Shown here: piece after piece, positions 26,610-33,506 of the stretch
Numbering within the stretch: the stretch's first letter is position 1
How the letters are laid out: every line of letters starts with the position of its first letter
Virus record (IMG/VR): IMGVR_UViG_3300024308_000188
Span: 1 to 64,000 of that record
Direction: 5' to 3' (one strand)
DNA from: a virus
DNA length: 64,000 nt
Made by a program: the position numbers and the translations under genes
The notes under the pieces: generated by a model
Told to the model about the DNA's origin: nothing
The model's input: only the letters and a program-made list of their open reading frames with translations
The model's database searches: none

Positions 26610-27008
26610 TTAATCGACCTCAAATGGAAAGAAAGTGTTTACCATTTCATGTGCATATTGTTCAAACAAATCCGACAATCTTTGATTACGAAACCTGTTT
26701 GCTTTATTGTTTGCCTTTCTTTCGAGTGTAGATGTAAAGCGCAGATCAACTACTTCTCGAATATCATCACGATTGGCAAAGAAAGTTTGCTTAACGCTAT
26801 TGTTAAAATTGCCGGATAGACAGCAAAGCATGTAAGCTGCTTCTTTTCTCCATGATTCTATATTGGAGTGCTTAGCAATTTTATAAAGTTTCTGAGCAAG
26901 ATCACGAGGCAACTTCGCTCCATCCAAATTGCTCATTACTATATTCGCGGAAAGATGAAACTTTCCATTTCGCATACCAACATGAGTTCCTGGTAGAAAT
27001 ACCAACAT
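26610..27008 (-). CDS. Hypothetical tail-module protein
   Basis: 132 residues, not recognised. The ATG at 27008 is chosen because AGAGGAG lies 7-13 bases upstream; a farther in-frame start lacks an SD. It begins MLVFLPGTHVGMRNGKFHLS and is then helical with basic patches (ERKANNKANRFRNQRLSDLFEQYAHEM). It is located between tube-like and Trp-x-Arg-domain genes. A tail assembly role is likely from position only. Confidence 0.7.
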   Translation of the reverse strand: MLVFLPGTHVGMRNGKFHLSANIVMSNLDGAKLPRDLAQKLYKIAKHSNIESWRKEAAYMLCCLSGNFNNSVKQTFFANRDDIREVVDLRFTSTLERKANNKANRFRNQRLSDLFEQYAHEMVNTFFPFEVD

Positions 27009-27012
27009 GCTA

Positions 27013-27693
27013 TTACTCCTCTGCAACAGACATTATGTGTTTTACTTCGCCAAGATAACGAACAGTATTACACTCAATATCTAAATCAGGTTCCATACTT
27101 TCAATTAAAGCTTCTATTTCGTCACCCCAGTTTTTAGGTGCTACTCTAAAGCCATTGTTTTTCAAATATTGATTGTAAACATTTCGGATTTCATAGTAAT
27201 ACACTATTTCTCCAGGAATCAATTCTTGTGCCTGAAGGAACTTAATACTCTTCATTCCGTCAATATCTAAGGACTTAAGCTTTTTAGTAAGTGCAGCATT
27301 TTCTTCGGGTGCAATAAATTTAGCCTTTACGCTTTTCGGTTCCTTTGGTGGAACAAAAGGTTTATTGTCTAGCAAAGTGTTCGCAGGTTTAGGTTCAGCA
27401 CCACCAAGACTACCAGCAAATACTTTTATCTTGGAGACAGTACCAGTCCAACCAATTGAACGCTTGAGAACAAGTAAGGCAATTTTTTCGCTGAGGCGGA
27501 AAAGGATTTCAGGATATTCTTTGAAGATCAGTTGATAGTTTTCACCAACTTTTCTAACTCCGAATATATCGTTTTCTGAAATGTCGGCTTCAGGATTTGA
27601 CTTAGGTATGTCAACGGATCTTTTACCTTTGAATTTATACCAGTCAAAATCTTTGACACTTCTTTTATTTGTAGCGGAGACTACAATAAGCAT
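27013..27693 (-). CDS. Tagged protein with the recurrent W-x-[RK] / D-I-F-G-x-R domain
   Basis: 226 residues. It begins MLIVVSATNKRSVKDF, a short form of the shared tag, and continues directly into a domain (DWYKFKG...SENDIFGVRKVGENYQLIF...LFRL) that recurs in the proteins at 8836-11631 and 53381-55078. A linker rich in Pro/Lys and a C-terminal helical domain (EIVYYYEIRNVYNQYLKNNGFRV) follow. The domain is not one I can name; the pattern suggests a small SH3-like beta barrel. It lies between tail genes although the tag is otherwise head-linked. Confidence 0.7.
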   Translation of the reverse strand: MLIVVSATNKRSVKDFDWYKFKGKRSVDIPKSNPEADISENDIFGVRKVGENYQLIFKEYPEILFRLSEKIALLVLKRSIGWTGTVSKIKVFAGSLGGAEPKPANTLLDNKPFVPPKEPKSVKAKFIAPEENAALTKKLKSLDIDGMKSIKFLQAQELIPGEIVYYYEIRNVYNQYLKNNGFRVAPKNWGDEIEALIESMEPDLDIECNTVRYLGEVKHIMSVAEE

Positions 27694-27699
27694 ATGACC

Positions 27700-28029
27700 T
27701 CACATAAGCCGAGGCTTTGTTTTTTGAATCTGTTCCATCTTCTCAATCTGTTGCTTCAATCTTTTGTACTGTAGATAAAGCGAAATTGTTTCAGATTTCT
27801 TTTTAGATAGTTTTTTAGGATCACCTAAGCGGAAAGTTGTTGCATTCAAGCGTTGTTTTATTTGCGCTCTGATGTTACTTAACTTGCGTTTTAGAATGTC
27901 CAAGCGTTTAAAAGGTTTCGGAAGTTTTCTACGAGGCCCAAAGCGTCTTTTAGGACGGTGAAGTCTTAAGACAGGTTTCGTGCTTCCTATGTCCTCATAA
28001 CCAACAGACAAACTCACTAAAATTTTCAT
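27700..28029 (-). CDS. Small, very basic tagged protein
   Basis: 109 residues. It begins MKILVSLSVGYEDIGS, an excellent tag copy, followed by a strongly basic sequence rich in Arg, Lys and Pro (RPKRRFGPRRKLPKPFKR) and long helices. A much longer frame continues upstream into the tail tube gene, but the tag and position after the hairpin support the ATG at 28029. The composition suggests nucleic acid binding, as in phage internal proteins; this is inferred. The SD is weak (GGGCC). Confidence 0.7.
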   Translation of the reverse strand: MKILVSLSVGYEDIGSTKPVLRLHRPKRRFGPRRKLPKPFKRLDILKRKLSNIRAQIKQRLNATTFRLGDPKKLSKKKSETISLYLQYKRLKQQIEKMEQIQKTKPRLM

Positions 28030-28050
28030 AATGTGTGGCCCAAACGTAAA

Positions 28051-28073
28051 TGGGGCTTCAATACGAAGCCCCA
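28051..28073 (-). terminator. Hairpin after the tail tube gene
   Basis: Perfect inverted repeat TGGGGCTTC / loop AATAC / GAAGCCCCA, nine bases after the tube stop. The minus-strand sequence after it (TTTACGTTT) has few Ts, so it may be a partial terminator or mRNA-stabilising element giving more tube than downstream products. Confidence 0.5.
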
Positions 28074-28081
28074 ACGGTTTA

Positions 28082-28633
28082 TTAAGAGGCTGGAACACCT
28101 GAAGGTTCAACCGGAGCAGGAATAGTGCGATAAAAGTGATCGTAAGAAAAATCACAGTTTACCGGAACAGCGGCAGCAGTACCATCAAAGCTAATATCTT
28201 GCAGACCTTTAGGGAAGAAACCACGCAGTTCACCTGCATAAGTAATCGCACCTTTTTGGTCAAAGATATTAATTGTTGCGGTAACAGAATATTCGCGCTT
28301 GAACAGACCTAACTGGAATTCTGTAGAACGAGTTACGTTCACCCAATCTTCCAACACAGTGTACATACGCATCTGGCTGTTTTCAACAAACTCTGAGCTG
28401 ATTGAACCAGAGAAAGTTTTACGACCTGCATAGCGCAACGTATGGCCATAAGCTTCTTGCAAAACTTCTTCCAGTGTTGCACCAGGCTTTGTAAATGTTT
28501 TACATTGCAGTCGGAAAAAACGACCACCTTGACTATTCAAGCCCGTAGGCAAGTTTGGAATGATGATTTCAAAAGCGTCAGACAATAAAGGATCGCCTAC
28601 GCTAGTGAATTCATCCAAAGTTACTTTTGACAT
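28082..28633 (-). CDS. Tail tube protein
   Basis: 183 residues with the features of T4 gp19-type tube proteins. An N-terminal strand (DAFEIIIPNLPTG) is followed by FRLQCKTFTKPGATLEEVLQEAYGHTLRYAGRKTFSGSISSEFVE, the typical loop and strand region. Then come MRMYTVLEDWVNVTR and a final strand series (YSVTATINIFDQKGAITYAGELRGFFPKGLQDISFD). The gene follows the sheath directly (25 bases), as usual. SD AAAGGAA; the sequence TTTAGTTAAAGGAA before it also occurs before the 40555-41775 gene. Hexamers of this protein form the inner tube for DNA passage. Confidence 0.9.
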   Translation of the reverse strand: MSKVTLDEFTSVGDPLLSDAFEIIIPNLPTGLNSQGGRFFRLQCKTFTKPGATLEEVLQEAYGHTLRYAGRKTFSGSISSEFVENSQMRMYTVLEDWVNVTRSTEFQLGLFKREYSVTATINIFDQKGAITYAGELRGFFPKGLQDISFDGTAAAVPVNCDFSYDHFYRTIPAPVEPSGVPAS

Positions 28634-28658
28634 AATTGGTTCCTTTAACTAAAAAATC

Positions 28659-30284
28659 TTAGGCAGCATCCAAGAAAGTTTCAGAGAACGAAATAGCGCC
28701 TTTCTTCGGCACGATTGCATTCAAGTGGATACGTTTAGTGTAACGTGTAGGATCTAAATACACATCACAAACTAAATCGCCGTTTGCAATTTGATCGTTC
28801 GGGTTATTAACACGACTGCAAACAACTTCGTACCAATCCAAACCACGATCACGACGAATAGGTGCAAGTAATGCAATCATATCGTCACGAATTTTACGAC
28901 GTAAGAAATCATCGTTAGGTTGGAAAACAGATTGAAGTTGAGCGCGACGAACAATACGGTGTAAGATCGCAAGTAAACGACGAACACCAATGTCTTGTAA
29001 TGGGCCGCCACTCGCATAAAGTGTATCAGCTAACCAAATTACATTTCCGTAACCTTGCTTCTCAATAATAAAGTTGATTTGGTTTTGAGTAAGCATGTTA
29101 CGATCAGCTTGCTTGAACACACTACCAAGTTCTTCAACGCCAGAAAGAATAGCGCGATTCAAACCAGCAGGAGCAAACCAACTACGTGCAATACTATCTG
29201 TTTTTGCGTAAACAGCACCAACTTTACCTGAAGGTGGAACGAAATAAGAACGTGAATTATCTGTGTCCAACATTTTCAGGTAAGGAGTATAAAGTGCGGC
29301 ACTACTGCTATTCAGATTTAAAGTGTTACGTCTGAAGTTAACTAAGTCAGAAGCGTCAGTTAATATCTCAGGCGCATCTAAAACAGCAATACAATCTAAA
29401 CGACGAGCAGCAATGTCGTTGATTGTATGCAGAATAGGAAGATCTGTGTAGCCAGCAGACATCAGAATATCTACAGCAACTTTTTCATGATCTTCATATA
29501 AATTCCAGCCGTTAATTAAATCACCGTTAGTAATTGGCAAACCGTTATCGCCACCAAATAATTGTCCGTTGTTTTGTCCAGAAACTGGATCAAATGGGCC
29601 GCCAATTATTGCGTTTACTAACAGTGGAGAATCATTGGATGCAAAAACAAAATGCTCATGGTTGAATTTTACTTTAACCAATTTACTTCTGTTATTAATA
29701 ACATCCTCGACAAACAACTGAGAACCACTGTCATTCTTTTTATAGAATGTAGTACATGAGAATCTCTCAGCCGGAACAGTAGAAGTAGTTCCTTCGTAAA
29801 TTTCAAAAATGAACTGATGTCCATCAACATCATCTACATCAGGGTACATTACTACGTAAAGATCATCGCCCCACTTTCCTTGGTTATCAGCATAAACCAA
29901 CATGATGTCAGCTTCACCCAATCCAACACTGGTTGGATCTGAAATACCAGCAGAAAGTTTAATTGTGGTAGCAAAGTTTGATACTGTGCGAATTAAAATG
30001 CCAGCATACTTTGAATCACGGGCAACACGAGTAACGTAAAGTGCGTTACTTTCTTCTAAAAAGTGTTCAGCACAATTCAAAGCTTTTGTAAGCTTTGGAT
30101 TATTTTTTCCGAACTTTGTACGCAGGTCGCCTTTATTTCCGACAAAGATTCTTTGTCCTACACGACCGCGATCAGCAGCCGTTACAATGACACCGGTACT
30201 AACGCTTGTTGAAGCGATTTGTTCTGGTATCACGTTCTCGGAAGTATAGACGCCCGCACTCGGATTGTTAGGCGCTAAAGACAT
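28659..30284 (-). CDS. Tail sheath protein
   Basis: 541 residues. The N-terminus (NNPSAGVYTSENVIPEQIASTSVSTGVIVTAADRG) has the sheath signature P-x-x-GVY-x-x-E followed by a strand and an A-x-RG turn. ALYVTRVARD is the usual 'L-x-V-x-RV' strand. The C-terminal domain (RRDRGLDWYEVVCSRVNNPND...GDLVCDVYLDPTRYTKRIHLNAIVPKKG) is the conserved sheath fold that joins neighbouring subunits. The sheath contracts to drive the tube through the host envelope. The gene has a promoter candidate 27-38 bases upstream and the SD TTAGGAG, consistent with high expression. Confidence 0.93.
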   Translation of the reverse strand: MSLAPNNPSAGVYTSENVIPEQIASTSVSTGVIVTAADRGRVGQRIFVGNKGDLRTKFGKNNPKLTKALNCAEHFLEESNALYVTRVARDSKYAGILIRTVSNFATTIKLSAGISDPTSVGLGEADIMLVYADNQGKWGDDLYVVMYPDVDDVDGHQFIFEIYEGTTSTVPAERFSCTTFYKKNDSGSQLFVEDVINNRSKLVKVKFNHEHFVFASNDSPLLVNAIIGGPFDPVSGQNNGQLFGGDNGLPITNGDLINGWNLYEDHEKVAVDILMSAGYTDLPILHTINDIAARRLDCIAVLDAPEILTDASDLVNFRRNTLNLNSSSAALYTPYLKMLDTDNSRSYFVPPSGKVGAVYAKTDSIARSWFAPAGLNRAILSGVEELGSVFKQADRNMLTQNQINFIIEKQGYGNVIWLADTLYASGGPLQDIGVRRLLAILHRIVRRAQLQSVFQPNDDFLRRKIRDDMIALLAPIRRDRGLDWYEVVCSRVNNPNDQIANGDLVCDVYLDPTRYTKRIHLNAIVPKKGAISFSETFLDAA

Positions 30285-30310
30285 ACGGGTGACTCCTAAG
30301 TTTTTTGGGA

Positions 30311-30322
30311 TCTATTATAAAT
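30311..30322 (-). promoter_or_regulatory. Promoter candidate upstream of the tail sheath gene
   Basis: Minus strand: ATTTATAATAGA about 30 bases before the sheath start, in a 61-base gap. It shares the TATAAT core of the elements at 16033 and 38775 but not the downstream GTAAG part. Support is weaker than for those two. Confidence 0.4.
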
Positions 30323-30345
30323 TATCTACTATTTGCAACTATAGC

Positions 30346-30729
30346 CTAAGCGAATACAATTTTACAGGCCGTAGGTTCAGTGTAATCACCAACCAATTTT
30401 AACTGCCCTATAAAATTTCCGTTCAGGATAAATTGTTTATCGCACACAGAAAGCAAAACATAATCGTCTACAACAGAACTTCTAAACATTAAACGGAAAC
30501 GATGTGCCGATGTGATTATCAGAACTTTATTTATAGAGTTTATTGGAAGTTCATATTCTTGAGTCTCAGAAACAGCCAACTCAACTTCTTGCAAACGATC
30601 TGCTTCTCCTAAGTGAACACTTGTGTCTCCTGAAATTTTAGTTTCACGAGTCTTAGCCGTTGTTGAAGTAACAACAACGGAAGTTGTTAGTGTACGACCA
30701 ACTTGTCTGTATCTATTAATTCCTGCCAT
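30346..30729 (-). CDS. Small virion protein, neck/tail region
   Basis: 127 residues, not recognised by motif. It is beta-rich throughout (TLTTSVVVTSTTAKTRET, NKVLIITSAHRFRLMFRSS, FIGQLKLVGDYTEPTACKIVFA). It overlaps the upstream gene by 14 bases and lies directly upstream of the sheath promoter. The position between the capsid and sheath genes suggests a head-tail joining or tail terminator protein. Confidence 0.7.
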   Translation of the reverse strand: MAGINRYRQVGRTLTTSVVVTSTTAKTRETKISGDTSVHLGEADRLQEVELAVSETQEYELPINSINKVLIITSAHRFRLMFRSSVVDDYVLLSVCDKQFILNGNFIGQLKLVGDYTEPTACKIVFA

Positions 30730-31402
30730 GTTGACGTTCCGCCCTTATATTTGTTGTTACAATACCTTCGTTATTAAGTTTAGGAACTTCAACGCTAACG
30801 CCAAATTGTGTCCAAATTGTAAGTGCGTGATTTAAAATAAACCAGTTTGGGTTAGAAGGATCATCTTTTGTCGCAGATTGAATTGGAATAGATGACGCAG
30901 ACTGATCTATAGTTACTGACCATTTGTTTCCATTGACAACCGGAAAGCAAGAAAAACCACCAGACTTAATGGCGATACTTAGTTTTTCGCAAAAAGCAAA
31001 AAACTTTTGAAATTCTCTAAAGCCCACACATAGCTCAATTTGAACATCGGCCCAAAAGTGATAGTTCTTTTCAACAAGAGAATTACTAAGATCTCCTGTT
31101 TCTTCCCCACTTATATTGTAACCAGAGCCAAATCTCGCAATACCTTTTGCGTTGTGTGCGCCTTCTCTTAACCCAAGATTAGTTATTTTTAAATAACAAT
31201 AGGGATCAGGAAGTTTTGATTCTATGTTGTTGGCAATGCCATGAACTTTTTTCAACGCACCTTTCCAATCGTCATCTAAAACTAATGGAACATGCTCGAA
31301 TTTAAAAATTTGAATTAGTTTTTGGGCGAAAGCAGATACACCAACTAATGTTCCGCTATAACCATCAAGATCTTCATCTGCAATTTGTACGTAACCAGTC
31401 AT
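30716..31402 (-). CDS. Putative neck/tail-completion protein
   Basis: 228 residues, not recognised by motif. Helical N-terminus (GVSAFAQKLIQIFKFEHVPLVL) and beta-rich middle and end (PYCYLKITNLGLREGAHN, NYHFWADVQIELCVGFREF, ALTIWTQFGVSVEVP). The layout resembles tail-completion or terminator proteins that close the tube and meet the head; the position between capsid and sheath fits. SD AAGGTGG. The gene lies after the capsid terminator, so it may depend on read-through or an unseen promoter. Confidence 0.55.
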   Translation of the reverse strand: MTGYVQIADEDLDGYSGTLVGVSAFAQKLIQIFKFEHVPLVLDDDWKGALKKVHGIANNIESKLPDPYCYLKITNLGLREGAHNAKGIARFGSGYNISGEETGDLSNSLVEKNYHFWADVQIELCVGFREFQKFFAFCEKLSIAIKSGGFSCFPVVNGNKWSVTIDQSASSIPIQSATKDDPSNPNWFILNHALTIWTQFGVSVEVPKLNNEGIVTTNIRAERQHGRN

Positions 31403-31421
31403 TGTGAATCCACCTTAGAAA

Positions 31422-31457
31422 TGAGAAAACCCGTACCAAGTTGCCTCGATACGGGTT
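31422..31457 (-). terminator. Intrinsic terminator downstream of the major capsid gene
   Basis: Minus strand: AACCCGTA, 14-base loop, TACGGGTT followed by TTCTC. It lies within the 226-base gap after the capsid gene and separates the head genes from the tail genes. Confidence 0.7.
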
Positions 31458-31490
31458 CCTGTGCGTCACGATTACTTTACTAAGCTACTT

Positions 31491-31516
31491 CATAGAAAAG
31501 TGAGAGGTTTTCTATG
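31491..31516 (-). other. Nine-base-pair hairpin in the capsid 3' region
   Basis: Perfect inverted repeat CATAGAAAA / loop GTGAGAGG / TTTTCTATG, between the capsid stop and the terminator. It may protect the abundant capsid mRNA or be an RNA-processing site. On the minus strand, just downstream of it, TAGCTTAGTAAAGTAATC (31470-31487) resembles the promoter candidates only loosely. Confidence 0.4.
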
Positions 31517-31556
31517 GCCTAGCAAATCAGCTAACACCTGCACCCTCAATCGAAGA

Positions 31557-31628
31557 TTAGGCTAATTGAATGGCTGGAGAGCAATTGCCACATGGCGAAC
31601 ATTCAAAGTTAGCTTGTAACCTAATTTC
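31557..31628 (-). other. In-frame extension beyond the capsid stop codon
   Basis: After the capsid TAA, the same frame stays open for 23 codons and then ends with TAA. The extension ends ANFECSPCGNCSPAIQLA, with a C-x-x-C-x-x-C pattern that looks like real protein. There is no ATG start at its beginning, so it would need stop-codon read-through, or it may be the remains of a small gene. An internal ATG frame (MFAMWQLLSS...) exists in another phase. No SD supports independent translation. Confidence 0.2.
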
Positions 31629-32723
31629 TTACAGCTTTTGCATTTTAACTACAGAGCGAGTATTTGGAATTATCAGAGACATAACCTCTGACAGTAACCA
31701 GCCCTTAGTTGTATCGCCTTGGTTTGCACCATCGGTCGGAGTAGATTCAATGCCACCGCGAGAACCTAAAGTTGCGTGATATTCATTATCAGCAACAATG
31801 TACGCTTCACCGCGAGACAGAACACGTTGGTTTTCAGGACGGAAACCGTCAGTAGTTAATTCCAGACCGAAGATAGTTGCAACACGGCCAGTCATAACTA
31901 ATTCGTACTGAGATACTGGAGTCAGTGTATTGGCCCAGGCACCTTCAGATTGAATATCTTCCCAAAAACTGTTTGCGATAACAGCGCGACTTACTGGTAA
32001 GTTCCAATCACGAATTTGTGTTGAAGCACGAGCGATAACGGCAGGAGTAAATGCACCAGCGAAAGCAGCTAAAGTATTTGCTTTACCTACAGTTGCATCA
32101 GCAGCACGTTTCCACACGCGGTCAGCAGCAGTGATCATACCTTCAACAGCATCGTTGTAAGCGTGGTCTAACAGATCGTGAGTCGCTTGACCCAAATCCA
32201 GTTTGTTCACGCGAACAGCAGCTTTCAATTCAAACTCTGGTGGCGTGAAATATTTATCACGCATCATTTGGTAAGAAATTGAAGTTGGGCCAGTAGCTAA
32301 AACGGCTTTAGCTTGATGGCGAGGCATTGGAACTTTTTGAGTTTCACCTTGCTTCAGGTTATTGATCACACACAGATTGCGTGAAAAACCTTGACGACTT
32401 GCTTGTTCACGAACGTCAGCAGCAATGTGAGCACCTAAAGCAGCCCACTTATTAGGACATGCTTTTGCGGCAACTAAAATATCACGTTTCTGCTCGGCAG
32501 ATAATGACAGGAAAGAATCAGGCGTTGCAGCTTGAACAACAGTACCGCTTGATACTGATTGTAAAAGTTGGCCAATTTGTTTTAACAGATCTGCATTGCT
32601 TGATGCGTTAATTTCACCGTTAGATGAAAGTGCAGCCATACCTTGTCCGGCAAAACGAAGATCGTGCAAAGGTGCGCCGTTCTTCAGTTGATAAGAAGCG
32701 CCGACTTGTAAATTGGTTTTCAT
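31629..32723 (-). CDS. Major capsid protein (HK97-type fold)
   Basis: 364 residues from the ATG at 32723 (SD GTGGAG); a frame starting earlier lacks an SD. The N-terminal ~75 residues look like a cleavable arm with candidate protease sites at SSNGE-INA (Glu37) and LSAE-Q (Glu77). The body shows the capsid plan: an E-loop-like hairpin (GETQKVPMPRHQAKAVL), a P-domain helix (QATHDLLDHAYNDAVEGMITAADRVWK), A-domain strands (NLPVSRAVIANSFWEDI, TGRVATIFGLELTTDGF) and SRGEAYIVADNEYHATLG. It follows the decoration-like gene and is followed by a terminator, as expected for a highly expressed head gene. Confidence 0.8.
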   Translation of the reverse strand: MKTNLQVGASYQLKNGAPLHDLRFAGQGMAALSSNGEINASSNADLLKQIGQLLQSVSSGTVVQAATPDSFLSLSAEQKRDILVAAKACPNKWAALGAHIAADVREQASRQGFSRNLCVINNLKQGETQKVPMPRHQAKAVLATGPTSISYQMMRDKYFTPPEFELKAAVRVNKLDLGQATHDLLDHAYNDAVEGMITAADRVWKRAADATVGKANTLAAFAGAFTPAVIARASTQIRDWNLPVSRAVIANSFWEDIQSEGAWANTLTPVSQYELVMTGRVATIFGLELTTDGFRPENQRVLSRGEAYIVADNEYHATLGSRGGIESTPTDGANQGDTTKGWLLSEVMSLIIPNTRSVVKMQKL

Positions 32724-32770
32724 ACTGTATTTCTCCACAAAAATTTGATTCAAGTTTTAATCAGTAACTA

Positions 32771-33472
32771 TTAGTTACCAACTTCAACTGTCAGGAAAGG
32801 TGAACCAGCGTTCGGCACTTGTACAACTTTAACATTCGTTAATTCTGTACCATTACCTGAAGCACGTAACATACCGCCAGCGCCCATCTTCGGATGGATA
32901 ACACCAGTCCAGTCGTCAGAAGCAAAGAACAAGTTTGTAGAGATTGTGCCTTCGATTACAGCACCAACTACACCCATAACAGAAGCCGGACTGTTACCTA
33001 CACCACCGAAGTAATCGCCAGTTTCAGCAACTGCTTCAGAAGCTAACAGTTCATAATGATACTGAATTAATACTGATTCGCCAGCAGCATTACCGTGGAA
33101 CAGTAAAGTGTTGGCTGGAGTCAGAACAACTGAAGTATCAGCAGTTGGTGCAGCTGTGCCAGTTTCAACAGTTAATTTAACGCCAGCAACTTTAACCAGA
33201 ATCTGTGCAGATTGTGGAGTACGATCTAACTGAACAGTCAAATCATCCAGTTCAGCAATTTCAACAACTTTAGTTGAGAAAGTTGTTGGCAGGTTTGTTG
33301 AACAAGCGAAGCCACCAAAAATTTCACCAGAAACGCCAGTTGAAAGACGAGCACGTAACTCACCTTCTTCCTGAACTAAAGCTAAAGTGAAACCTTCTTC
33401 TTTGATACCAACGCCGTCGGCCAGAACGCGGTCAACGGTCTTGAAGAAACGAGTATTTGCATAGTTAAGCAT
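32771..33472 (-). CDS. Putative capsid decoration or head-stabilising protein
   Basis: 233 residues, beta-rich and free of long helices, beginning MLNYANTRFFKTVDRV. Segments such as EGFTLALVQEEGELRARLSTGVSGE and VILIQ-like strands alternate with Gly/Thr-rich loops. It stands between the scaffold-like gene and the capsid gene; decoration proteins are often encoded directly beside the capsid gene. SD CTGGAG eight bases before the ATG. It might instead be a minor capsid (vertex) protein. No diagnostic motif is present, so the call is from position and composition. Confidence 0.5.
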   Translation of the reverse strand: MLNYANTRFFKTVDRVLADGVGIKEEGFTLALVQEEGELRARLSTGVSGEIFGGFACSTNLPTTFSTKVVEIAELDDLTVQLDRTPQSAQILVKVAGVKLTVETGTAAPTADTSVVLTPANTLLFHGNAAGESVLIQYHYELLASEAVAETGDYFGGVGNSPASVMGVVGAVIEGTISTNLFFASDDWTGVIHPKMGAGGMLRASGNGTELTNVKVVQVPNAGSPFLTVEVGN

Positions 33473-33506
33473 GGTTTATCTCCAGAACTGAAAAATTTCA
33501 AAGCCG

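Noticed and set aside
28030-28155. Longer version (151 residues) of the basic tagged protein
   Set aside because: It would read through the end of the tail tube gene in another frame and the hairpin; the tag at the internal ATG marks the true start.
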